In this document: piece after piece, positions 1 through 5,482 of the stretch
How the letters are laid out: each line of letters begins with the position of its first letter
Numbering within the stretch: position 1 is the stretch's first letter
Assembly (NCBI GenBank): GCA_014804225.1
Contig: JAAVAF010000056.1
Location: forward strand, 1-8,143
Direction: 5' to 3'
Length of the DNA: 8,143 nt
Origin: Lachnospiraceae bacterium
GTDB lineage: Bacteria; Bacillota; Clostridia; Lachnospirales; Lachnospiraceae
Notes under the pieces: generated by a model
What the model saw: the letters and a program-made list of their open reading frames with translations, nothing else
Database searches by the model: none
Told to the model about the DNA's origin: nothing
Position numbers and translations under genes: made by a program

Positions 1-18
1 CGAATCCCTTCGAGCACG
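1..18 (+). tRNA. 3' end of a tRNA gene, probably tRNA-Arg (partial)
   Basis: Only the end of the gene is inside the window. What can be seen is part of the T-loop (CGAAT), the 3' T-stem strand CCCTT, a 3' acceptor strand CGAGCAC and discriminator base G, with no CCA. The anticodon lies outside the window. Arginine is inferred because clostridial tRNA-Arg genes often carry this acceptor and T-stem sequence and often precede tRNA-His, but identity cannot be proved here. It heads the tandem tRNA cluster that continues with His, Gln and Lys. Confidence 0.72.
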
Positions 19-50
19 TTTTGAGATTGAGCTTGCCTTATCTCATGCAT

Positions 51-125
51 GGTGGGTATAGCGCAGTTGGTTAGCGCGTCAGATTGTGGCTCTGAAGGCC
101 CTGGGTTCGAATCCCAGTATCCACC
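51..125 (+). tRNA. tRNA-His (anticodon GTG)
   Basis: A full cloverleaf can be folded. The acceptor stem pairs 52-58 with 118-124, and the extra 5' G at 51 (G-1) faces C73 at 125, the hallmark of tRNA-His. The anticodon stem is TCAGA/TCTGA with loop TTGTGGC, placing anticodon GTG at 86-88. The T-arm is CTGGG-TTCGAAT-CCCAG. No CCA is encoded; four T residues separate this gene from the next tRNA. It is the second gene of the cluster and is probably processed from a shared transcript. Confidence 0.97.
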
Positions 126-129
126 TTTT

Positions 130-201
130 TGGGCTATCGCCAAGCGGTAAGGCACAGGGTTTTGATCCCTGCAGTCGCTGGTTCGAATCCAGCTAGCCCA
201 G
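130..201 (+). tRNA. tRNA-Gln (anticodon TTG)
   Basis: Acceptor strands TGGGCTA (130-136) and TAGCCCA (194-200) pair fully, with discriminator G at 201. The anticodon stem CAGGG/CCCTG closes loop TTTTGAT, giving anticodon TTG at 162-164. The T-loop is the standard TTCGAAT. No CCA is encoded. It begins four bases after tRNA-His and has no promoter of its own, so co-transcription is expected. Confidence 0.97.
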
Positions 202-219
202 TTTCAACAAAATAAATAT

Positions 220-292
220 GGGATATTAGCTCAGGTGGTAGAGCACTTGACTTTTAATCAAGTTGTCCGGGGTTCGAGTCCCCGATGTCTCA
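220..292 (+). tRNA. tRNA-Lys (anticodon TTT)
   Basis: Acceptor GGGATAT (220-226) pairs with ATGTCTC (285-291) using two G-T wobbles; the discriminator is A292. The anticodon stem CTTGA/TCAAG closes loop CTTTTAA with anticodon TTT at 253-255. The T-arm is CGGGG-TTCGAGT-CCCCG. CCA is not encoded. This is the last tRNA of the cluster; an intrinsic terminator starts 11 bases downstream. Confidence 0.97.
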
Positions 293-302
293 TTAAAATA
301 AG

Positions 303-333
303 AAAGGGTAAAGTGGAATGCTTTATCCTTTTT
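303..333 (+). terminator. Intrinsic terminator of the tRNA cluster
   Basis: AAAGGGTAAAG at 303-313 pairs with CTTTATCCTTT at 321-331: 11 bp with one G-T wobble around a 7-nt loop. The right arm runs into a five-T tract at 329-333. The position just after tRNA-Lys fits termination of the tRNA transcript. The stem is AT-rich but the geometry is typical. Confidence 0.8.
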
Positions 334-410
334 GATTCAATAAGACGACTCGCAAAGCGTGTCGGCGTTTGATTCAATAAGACGACTCGCAAAGCATGTC
401 AGTGTTTGAT
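331..410 (+). repeat. 37-bp tandem direct repeat, two copies plus a 6-bp stub
   Basis: Copy 1 is 331-367 and copy 2 is 368-404. They are the same length and differ at only three positions, all transitions in the last 10 bases. A third copy starts (TTTGAT, 405-410) and then diverges. Copy 1 contains an inverted repeat, CGAC-T-CGC (346-353) against GCG-T-GTCG (357-364), with an AAA loop. In copy 2 two of the three differences create C-A mismatches in that stem. One of them (G to A) also makes an ATG at 396 where copy 1 has GTG. No protein or known element is recognised. Confidence 0.85.
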
Positions 411-443
411 AATTACGATGTCGGGAAAGGAAGCAGATTATTT

Positions 444-791
444 ATGAAAAAACGAATTGTAGGATACCGGAAACGAATTGACGCGCTTTTGGCCCAATCG
501 CCTGAAGGAACCGATTGGGCGGCCGTTTTACAAGAGCACTTGACGCAAGTATCTTTTTTTCAGCATGAGCGCCTGATTCACCTGATTGTAACCGTCACAT
601 TTGCCTTACTGACAGTGTCCGCACTGGCGATTTACTGTATTGCAGACTATATGCCGATACTGCTCTTGATGCTGCTGCTTTTGGTGCTGCTTATTCCGTA
701 TATTGGGCATTATTATACATTAGAGAATGAAGTGCAGAAAATGTATGTACAATATGATACAATTTTGGATAAAATGCATCATAACACTTGA
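444..791 (+). CDS. Small two-helix membrane protein, function unknown
   Basis: The protein is 115 residues. Residues 1-43 are polar and rich in Arg, Lys and Glu. Two hydrophobic stretches follow at about 44-66 and 70-90, then a short charged tail (91-115, with LENEVQKMYVQYD) that could be helical. It has no signal peptide and no recognised catalytic motif, and looks like an inner-membrane hairpin with both ends on the same side. I chose the ATG at 444 because AGGAAG at 428-433 lies 10 bases upstream. The in-frame ATG at 396 lies inside the 37-bp repeat, has no ribosome binding site, and would add 16 residues. Similar small proteins seem familiar from Lachnospiraceae, but no function can be assigned. 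Confidence 0.75.
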   Translation: MKKRIVGYRKRIDALLAQSPEGTDWAAVLQEHLTQVSFFQHERLIHLIVTVTFALLTVSALAIYCIADYMPILLLMLLLLVLLIPYIGHYYTLENEVQKMYVQYDTILDKMHHNT

Positions 792-816
792 ATTATTTTG
801 TGCGTTATGATAATAT
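788..816 (+). promoter_or_regulatory. Probable sigma-A promoter of the thrR-hom-lysC-MATE operon
   Basis: A -35-like TTGAAT (788-793), overlapping the stop codon of the preceding gene, is followed after 17 bp by TAATAT (811-816). TGA stands directly in front of that hexamer at 808-810, an extended -10 feature. Each hexamer matches consensus at 4 of 6 positions; the TG extension and exact spacing raise the likelihood. A start near 823 would give a leader of about 60 nt before the regulator gene. Confidence 0.55.
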
Positions 817-836
817 GTATTGCGGTAACGCACAAA
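797..836. promoter_or_regulatory. Perfect 11-bp inverted repeat around the -10 region, candidate operator
   Basis: TTTGTGCGTTA (797-807) is exactly complementary to TAACGCACAAA (826-836), with 18 bp between. The left arm lies in the -35/-10 spacer and the right arm just past the predicted start site, a typical layout for repressor sites. The next gene encodes an HTH-ACT protein, a natural candidate ligand. The same sequence could act in RNA as a hairpin, and TTTTT follows at 841-845, so a second role as terminator of the upstream membrane-protein gene is possible. Confidence 0.6.
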
Positions 837-858
837 TGTCTTTTTGGGAAAAACAGAT

Positions 859-885
859 AGGAAGGACATGGTTACAGAATCATGA
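859..885 (+). promoter_or_regulatory. Ribosome binding site with a five-codon leader ORF overlapping the thrR-like start
   Basis: AGGAAGG at 859-865 lies 16 bases from the regulator's ATG at 882, longer than usual. Between them an ATG at 868 opens a reading frame of five codons (MVTES) whose TGA at 883-885 overlaps the ATG of the regulator. AGGA at 859-862 is 5 bases from ATG 868. The arrangement allows translational coupling, but the short frame could be chance. Confidence 0.3.
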
Positions 886-1325
886 AAGAAACAACAGCCT
901 ACTATGTAGTAAAAGAAAAGGCGCTCCCCGAGGTTTTGCTAAAGGTTGTGGAGGCAAACCGTCTGCTCGATACGAAAAAGGCAGCTTCGGTACAGGAGGC
1001 AGTTGACAGGGTTGGAATCAGCAGAAGCTCGTATTACAAATATAAAGAGGATATTTTTCCGTTTCATGATACGGCACAGGGCACGACACTCAATCTTGCC
1101 TGTAAAATGGATGATGAGCCCGGATTGTTGTCTGATTTATTGGAAGTGGTGGCAAATTTTGGTGCAAATATTCTGACCATTCATCAGGCGATTCCGATTA
1201 ACGGAATTGCGTCCTTGTCTTTGAGTGTGCAGATTTTGGCAGACACAGGCGATGTGTCACAGATGATACAGGAAATGGAGAAAAAAAGCGGCGTGCATAA
1301 TGTAAAGGTACTGGCTAAGGAATAG
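882..1325 (+). CDS. thrR: HTH-ACT regulator, UPF0735 / PheB-ThrR-like
   Basis: This 147-residue protein has two parts. Residues about 33-57 (AASVQEAVDRVGISRSSYYK) form a helix-turn-helix-like segment. Residues about 70-145 form an ACT domain, with the ligand-loop signature DDEPGLLSDLLEVVANFGANI. The order matches the UPF0735 family, once called PheB. From memory, the Bacillus subtilis member was renamed ThrR after being shown to repress threonine biosynthesis genes; the symbol is transferred on that basis and is tentative. It lies 12 bp upstream of homoserine dehydrogenase and just downstream of a promoter-spanning palindrome, so an autoregulatory, amino-acid-sensing repressor of this operon is inferred. 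Start 882 gives the usual family N-terminus (MKET-x-x-YYVVKE), despite a distant ribosome binding site. An older alternative annotation would be a chorismate-mutase-like ACT protein. Confidence 0.9.
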   Translation: MKETTAYYVVKEKALPEVLLKVVEANRLLDTKKAASVQEAVDRVGISRSSYYKYKEDIFPFHDTAQGTTLNLACKMDDEPGLLSDLLEVVANFGANILTIHQAIPINGIASLSLSVQILADTGDVSQMIQEMEKKSGVHNVKVLAKE

Positions 1326-1337
1326 GAGGAAGAAAAA

Positions 1338-2540
1338 ATGGTAAAGGTTGCAATTTTAGGGTATGGAACGGTTGGAAGCGGCGTGTTTGAGGTGCTTGGA
1401 AGAAACCGGGATGCAATTATCAATAAAATTAGCGAGGAGATTGAAGTAAAGTACGTACTCGATTTAAAAGAATTTCAGGATGACCCTGTAACCGAGGTAC
1501 TCACAAAAAATTTTGAAGATATCATAAACGATGAGGAGATTAAAATTGTGTGTGAAACCATGGGAGGCGTGAAGCCCGCCTATGAGTTTACAAAGCGTCT
1601 GCTTGAGAGTGGAAAAAGTGTGTGTACCTCAAATAAGGAGCTTGTCGAAAAGCATGGTCCCGAGCTTTTAAAGATTGCAAAAGAAAATAAATGTAGTTAT
1701 TTATTTGAAGCAAGCGTGGGTGGAGGGATTCCGATTATCAGACCGCTGCGGACCTCTCTTGCACAGGAAGAAATTTTGTCAATTACAGGTATTTTAAATG
1801 GAACGACAAACTATATCCTTACGAAAATGGAAAACGAAGGGCTTGCGTTTGAGGACGTGTTAAAACGGGCACAGGAGAAGGGATATGCAGAAAAAAATCC
1901 GGACGCAGATATCTTAGGTTTTGACGCGTGCAGAAAGATTGCGATTTTAACCTCCCTTGCATACGGAAAAAATGTAGATTACTCCGATATCACGACAGAA
2001 GGCATCACGGCTGTTACGGATAAAGACTTTGCCTATGCGAAAAAAATGGGCGCGACCATTAAGCTTTTTGCAAAAAGCGTGAAGAAGGATGATAAATACT
2101 ATGCAATTGTGGCGCCGTTTATTGTGACGCCTGAAAATCCTCTGTATGCCGTGAACGGTGTGTTTAATGCAATCCTGTTAAATTGTAATATGGGCGGTGA
2201 AACGATGTATTACGGAAAGGGCGCAGGAAAGCTTGCTACGGCAAGTGCGGTCGTTGCGGATGTGCTTGATTGTGCAAAGCACATCGGAAAGAATTTGAAT
2301 ACGAAATGGGACGATGAAAAGCTTGTAATTTCCCCGATTGATTCGGCAGTCAGAAGATTTTTTGTCAGAGTATCCGGCACAGACACAGCAAAGATTGAAG
2401 AGATTTTTGGAGAGGTTACGATGCTTGACGGTGTTGCAGCAGATGAGTGCGGTTTTATTACAGAAGAGATGAGCGAGGCACAGTATCGCGAAAAAGCCGC
2501 AAAAATGGGAAATGTTATCACAATGATTCGAATGGATTAA
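1338..2540 (+). CDS. hom: Homoserine dehydrogenase
   Basis: It catalyses the NAD(P)H-dependent reduction of aspartate semialdehyde to homoserine, the branch point toward threonine and methionine, in the cytoplasm. The 400-residue protein begins with a Rossmann nucleotide-binding loop, GYGTVGSG (8-15). Further motifs are TSNKELV (97-103), EASVGGGIPIIRPL (124-137), NGTTNYIL (154-161), and the signature D191-x-x-G-x-D196-x-x-x-K200 with the catalytic lysine. The C-terminal part (about 335-400) is short and lacks the D-x-PG loop of a normal ACT domain, so classical threonine feedback may be weak or different. AGGAGG (1324-1329) lies 8 bases before ATG 1338 and overlaps the stop of the regulator gene, indicating tight operon coupling. 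Aspartate kinase follows after 36 bp. Confidence 0.97.
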   Translation: MVKVAILGYGTVGSGVFEVLGRNRDAIINKISEEIEVKYVLDLKEFQDDPVTEVLTKNFEDIINDEEIKIVCETMGGVKPAYEFTKRLLESGKSVCTSNKELVEKHGPELLKIAKENKCSYLFEASVGGGIPIIRPLRTSLAQEEILSITGILNGTTNYILTKMENEGLAFEDVLKRAQEKGYAEKNPDADILGFDACRKIAILTSLAYGKNVDYSDITTEGITAVTDKDFAYAKKMGATIKLFAKSVKKDDKYYAIVAPFIVTPENPLYAVNGVFNAILLNCNMGGETMYYGKGAGKLATASAVVADVLDCAKHIGKNLNTKWDDEKLVISPIDSAVRRFFVRVSGTDTAKIEEIFGEVTMLDGVAADECGFITEEMSEAQYREKAAKMGNVITMIRMD

Positions 2541-2576
2541 TACCATACAGTATAGGAACAGAGGAGATGTGAAAAA

Positions 2577-3896
2577 ATGAAAAAGGTAGTAAAATTTGGT
2601 GGAAGCTCTCTTGCGAGTGCGGAGCAGTTTCAAAAGGTTGGCGCGATTATTCAGGCGGATGAGGACAGAAAGTTTGTCGTGCCTTCCGCTCCGGGAAAGC
2701 GTTTTGACAAAGATACAAAAGTAACGGATATGCTCTATGCTTGTTACGCGCTTGCGGAGAAGGATCATGATTTTACAAAAGAAATCAATCAGATCGAGGC
2801 GCGGTATCAGGAGATTATTGATGGTCTGGAATTAGATCTTGACCTCTCGAAGGAGTTTAATCGCATTATTGACAATTTCAAGAAAAAAGCTGGCGCCGAT
2901 TACGCGGCAAGCCGTGGGGAATACTTAAATGGTATTATTATGGCAAATTATTTGGGTTATGAGTTTATTGATCCGGCGGAGGCAATTCGCTTTAATGAGG
3001 CGGAGATTTTTGACGCGGAACTTACCAATAAATTGTTGTCAAAACGGCTTGAGGGCGTTGAAAAAGCAGTTATTCCCGGTTTTTACGGTGCGATGGGCGA
3101 TGGCAGGGTAAAGACTTTTTCAAGGGGCGGCTCTGACATTACAGGCTCTATCGTGGCAAAAGCTATTCAAGCCGATGTTTATGAGAACTGGACCGATGTT
3201 TCGGGATTTTTGATTGCAGATCCCCGTATTATTGAGAATCCGAAGGGGATCGATATCATTACCTACGGAGAACTCAGAGAGCTTTCGTATATGGGGGCAG
3301 GCGTGCTTCACGAGGACGCGATTTTTCCTGTGCGCAAGGAAGGCATTCCCATCAATATCAGAAACACAAACAAGCCAGAGGATGAAGGGACATGGATTGT
3401 GGGAAACACCTGTCAGAAGGCAAAGTATACCATTACGGGAATTGCGGGAAAGAAAGGCTTTGCTTCAATCAATATTGAAAAGGATATGATGAACGCCGAA
3501 GTTGGATTTGGCAGAAAAGTGCTTCAGGTATTTGAAGATTATGATATTTCCTTTGAACATATGCCGTCTGGAATCGATACACTGAGCGTTATGGTGCATC
3601 AGTCGGAGTTTGTCGATAAGGAGCAAAAAATCCTTTCCGGCATCAACAAGGCGGTTAATCCCGACCACGTTGATATTCAGTCGGATTTAGCATTGATTGC
3701 GGTTGTGGGACGTTGTATGAAGTCGCAGCGCGGTACGGCGGGCAGAATTTTTGCGGCGCTTGCGCATGCCAGTGTCAATGTCAGAATGATTGATCAGGGC
3801 TCGAGTGAGCAGAATATCATTATCGGCGTGGTAAACGAGGATTTTGAAACGGCAATTAAGGCGATTTATGATATTTTCGTGGAAACGCGCATTTAA
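2577..3896 (+). CDS. lysC: Aspartate kinase
   Basis: It phosphorylates aspartate to 4-aspartyl phosphate, the first committed step toward lysine, threonine, methionine and diaminopimelate. The 439-residue protein has an amino-acid kinase domain at about 1-280: KFGGSS (6-11), SRGEYL (112-117), TFSRGGSDITG (180-190) and ENWTDVSG (203-210). Two ACT domains follow, at about 285-360 and 371-439, the second with TAGRIFAALAHASVNVRMID. Length fits a monofunctional enzyme without a fused dehydrogenase. AGGAG at 2562-2566 lies 10 bases before the start. Neither the 36-bp gap upstream nor any nearby sequence can hold a lysine riboswitch. Being in the hom operon suggests it serves the threonine/methionine side. 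The symbol lysC is generic; thrA- or dapG-like naming is possible. Confidence 0.96.
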   Translation: MKKVVKFGGSSLASAEQFQKVGAIIQADEDRKFVVPSAPGKRFDKDTKVTDMLYACYALAEKDHDFTKEINQIEARYQEIIDGLELDLDLSKEFNRIIDNFKKKAGADYAASRGEYLNGIIMANYLGYEFIDPAEAIRFNEAEIFDAELTNKLLSKRLEGVEKAVIPGFYGAMGDGRVKTFSRGGSDITGSIVAKAIQADVYENWTDVSGFLIADPRIIENPKGIDIITYGELRELSYMGAGVLHEDAIFPVRKEGIPINIRNTNKPEDEGTWIVGNTCQKAKYTITGIAGKKGFASINIEKDMMNAEVGFGRKVLQVFEDYDISFEHMPSGIDTLSVMVHQSEFVDKEQKILSGINKAVNPDHVDIQSDLALIAVVGRCMKSQRGTAGRIFAALAHASVNVRMIDQGSSEQNIIIGVVNEDFETAIKAIYDIFVETRI

Positions 3897-3911
3897 AAAC
3901 GGAGGTTACGA

Positions 3912-5297
3912 ATGAGTAGTGAATTAGGTACAAAACAACAGGAGAATAAAATGGGCGTTATGCCTGTGAATAAGCTCCTTTTGAATATGTCAGTGCCGAT
4001 GATGATTTCAATGCTCGTACAGGCGCTTTACAATATTGTAGACAGTATCTTTGTGGCAAGATTGAGTGAGGAAGCGCTAACTGCAGTTTCGCTTGCCTTC
4101 CCTATTCAGACGCTCATGGTTGCGGTAGGCGCGGGCACCGGTGTTGGTGTGAATGCGCTTTTATCCAAGTCGCTTGGCGAGAAGAATTACGAAACGGCAA
4201 ACAAAACAGCGATGAACGGTATTTTTCTTGCGTTTTTGAGTTTTTTGCTGTTTGTGCTGGTTGGCATTGTGGCGGTAAAACCCTTTTATTTGAGTCAGGT
4301 AAAGGATGCGGAGTCGGATATCTATAAGATGGGTATTGAGTATCTTTCTATCGTGTGCATTTGCTCATTTGGCATTTATGCGCAGTTTATTTTTGAACGA
4401 CTTTTACAGGCTACAGGGAAAACGCTTTACAGCATGTTTTCACAGCTCTCGGGCGCAGTTACAAACATTATTCTGGATCCGATTTTGATTTTTGGTCTGT
4501 TCGGGCTTCCTAAACTGGGAATTGCCGGAGCTGCGATTGCGACGGTCATTGGTCAGTGTGTGGGTGCGACTGTTGCGATGATGTTTAATCTCAAGAAAAA
4601 TCAGGAAATTACTATTTCCTTTAAGGATTTTAAACCGAACGGACAGGTTATCGGAAGAATTTACAGAGTCGGCGTTCCTTCTATCATAATGCAGGCAATC
4701 GGCTCCGTCATGACGTACTGTATGAACCTTATTTTGATTCAGTTTACATCGACTGCGACGGCGGTATTCGGGGTTTACTTTAAACTGCAAAGCTTTTTCT
4801 TTATGCCAGTGCTCGGATTAAATAACGGTATGGTTCCAATCATTGCATACAATTACGGTGCGGGAAAAAGAGGGCGTATCGTAAAAACGATAAAATATTC
4901 CATGTTCTATGCATTTATCTTGATGACACTTGGATTTCTTGCTTTTGAGTTCATCCCCGAAACGTTGCTTGGAATGTTTGATGCGTCCCAGGAGATGCTT
5001 GAAATCGGCGTCAGAGCGCTTCGCATAATCGGTATTCAGTTCCTGATCGCGTGGTACTGCATTATCGCGAGTTCAGTATTTCAAGCGGTCGGAAACGGTG
5101 TGTACAGCCTTATCGTGTCTGTGGCAAGACAGCTTGTGATTCTGATTCCGGCAGCATATATTCTTGCACAGATTGGCGGACTTATCCTTGTATGGTGGGC
5201 GCTTCCGCTTGCAGAGCTGATATCACTTTGCGTGTCAACGATATTCCTGATCATCATATGGAAAAAGGTAATTATCCATGTACCAGACAATGCTTGA
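3912..5297 (+). CDS. MATE-family multidrug/metabolite efflux transporter
   Basis: This 461-residue protein has about twelve hydrophobic segments in two related halves, as in MATE cation-coupled exporters. Diagnostic stretches include MSVPMMISMLVQALYNIVDS (26-45), the first-half NIILDPILIFGLFGLPKLGI (185-204) followed by AGAAIAT (205-211), and the second-half NYGAGKRGR (314-322). It acts in the cytoplasmic membrane; the substrate cannot be read from the sequence. It begins 15 bp after aspartate kinase, so it is likely the last gene of the aspartate-family operon and might export an amino acid, an inference only. Two starts are credible: ATG 3912 with GGAGG 6 bases upstream, and in-frame ATG 3951 with AGGAG at 3940-3944, also 6 bases upstream, giving 448 residues. 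No terminator follows before the tRNA-Leu promoter. Confidence 0.93.
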   Translation: MSSELGTKQQENKMGVMPVNKLLLNMSVPMMISMLVQALYNIVDSIFVARLSEEALTAVSLAFPIQTLMVAVGAGTGVGVNALLSKSLGEKNYETANKTAMNGIFLAFLSFLLFVLVGIVAVKPFYLSQVKDAESDIYKMGIEYLSIVCICSFGIYAQFIFERLLQATGKTLYSMFSQLSGAVTNIILDPILIFGLFGLPKLGIAGAAIATVIGQCVGATVAMMFNLKKNQEITISFKDFKPNGQVIGRIYRVGVPSIIMQAIGSVMTYCMNLILIQFTSTATAVFGVYFKLQSFFFMPVLGLNNGMVPIIAYNYGAGKRGRIVKTIKYSMFYAFILMTLGFLAFEFIPETLLGMFDASQEMLEIGVRALRIIGIQFLIAWYCIIASSVFQAVGNGVYSLIVSVARQLVILIPAAYILAQIGGLILVWWALPLAELISLCVSTIFLIIIWKKVIIHVPDNA

Positions 5298-5322
5298 CAT
5301 TTTGACATTCATTTGATAAGAT
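5294..5322 (+). promoter_or_regulatory. Promoter of tRNA-Leu, overlapping the MATE stop codon
   Basis: A consensus TTGACA (5294-5299) is followed after 17 bp by TAAGAT (5317-5322), preceded by TGA at 5314-5316, an extended -10 element. The -35 box overlaps the stop codon of the transporter gene. TTGACATT is duplicated directly at 5294-5301 and 5302-5309; the second copy has no -10 at proper spacing (TATAAA at 5322 would be only 14 bp away). Predicted start is near 5329. Confidence 0.7.
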
Positions 5323-5328
5323 ATAAAA

Positions 5329-5347
5329 GCGCGTTTTGATAACGCGC
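5329..5347 (+). other. Hairpin in the 5' leader of the tRNA-Leu precursor
   Basis: GCGCGTT (5329-5335) pairs perfectly with AACGCGC (5341-5347) around loop TTGAT. It begins where transcription is expected to start and ends four bases before the mature tRNA 5' end. There is no T-tract after it, so it is not a standard terminator of the upstream operon. A role in pre-tRNA stability or processing is possible but unproved. Confidence 0.55.
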
Positions 5348-5351
5348 ATAT

Positions 5352-5431
<80 letters not shown>

Positions 5432-5433
5432 GT

Positions 5434-5463
5434 AAAGAAGTGTTTCAATGGGCACTTCTTTTT
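5434..5463 (+). terminator. Intrinsic terminator between tRNA-Leu and tdk
   Basis: AAAGAAGTG (5434-5442) pairs perfectly with CACTTCTTT (5453-5461), 9 bp with a 10-nt loop, followed by T residues to 5463 (TTTTT at 5459-5463). It starts two bases after tRNA-Leu and ends five bases before the tdk ribosome binding site at 5468. Confidence 0.82.
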
Positions 5464-5482
5464 CTATAGGAGGAGATCCCAA

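Noticed and set aside
346..364. Terminator in the first 37-bp repeat
   Set aside because: The stem is short with a T-T mismatch and is followed by GCGTTTG rather than a run of T; a better terminator for the tRNA cluster is at 303-333.
331..410. CRISPR array
   Set aside because: The two 37-bp units are directly adjacent with no spacers, there are only two of them, and no cas genes are near.
2541..2576. Lysine riboswitch or T-box upstream of aspartate kinase or hom
   Set aside because: The gaps are only 36 bp before aspartate kinase and 90 bp before the regulator gene, too short for these leaders, and no T-box motif is seen.
2178..2768. Minus-strand open frame across the hom/aspartate kinase junction
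   Set aside because: It overlaps two well-supported genes, its predicted product resembles no family I know, and it is best explained as an antisense shadow.
5329..5347. Hairpin as terminator of the MATE operon
   Set aside because: No T-tract follows; the next bases lead straight into tRNA-Leu, and the hairpin lies at the predicted tRNA transcript start.
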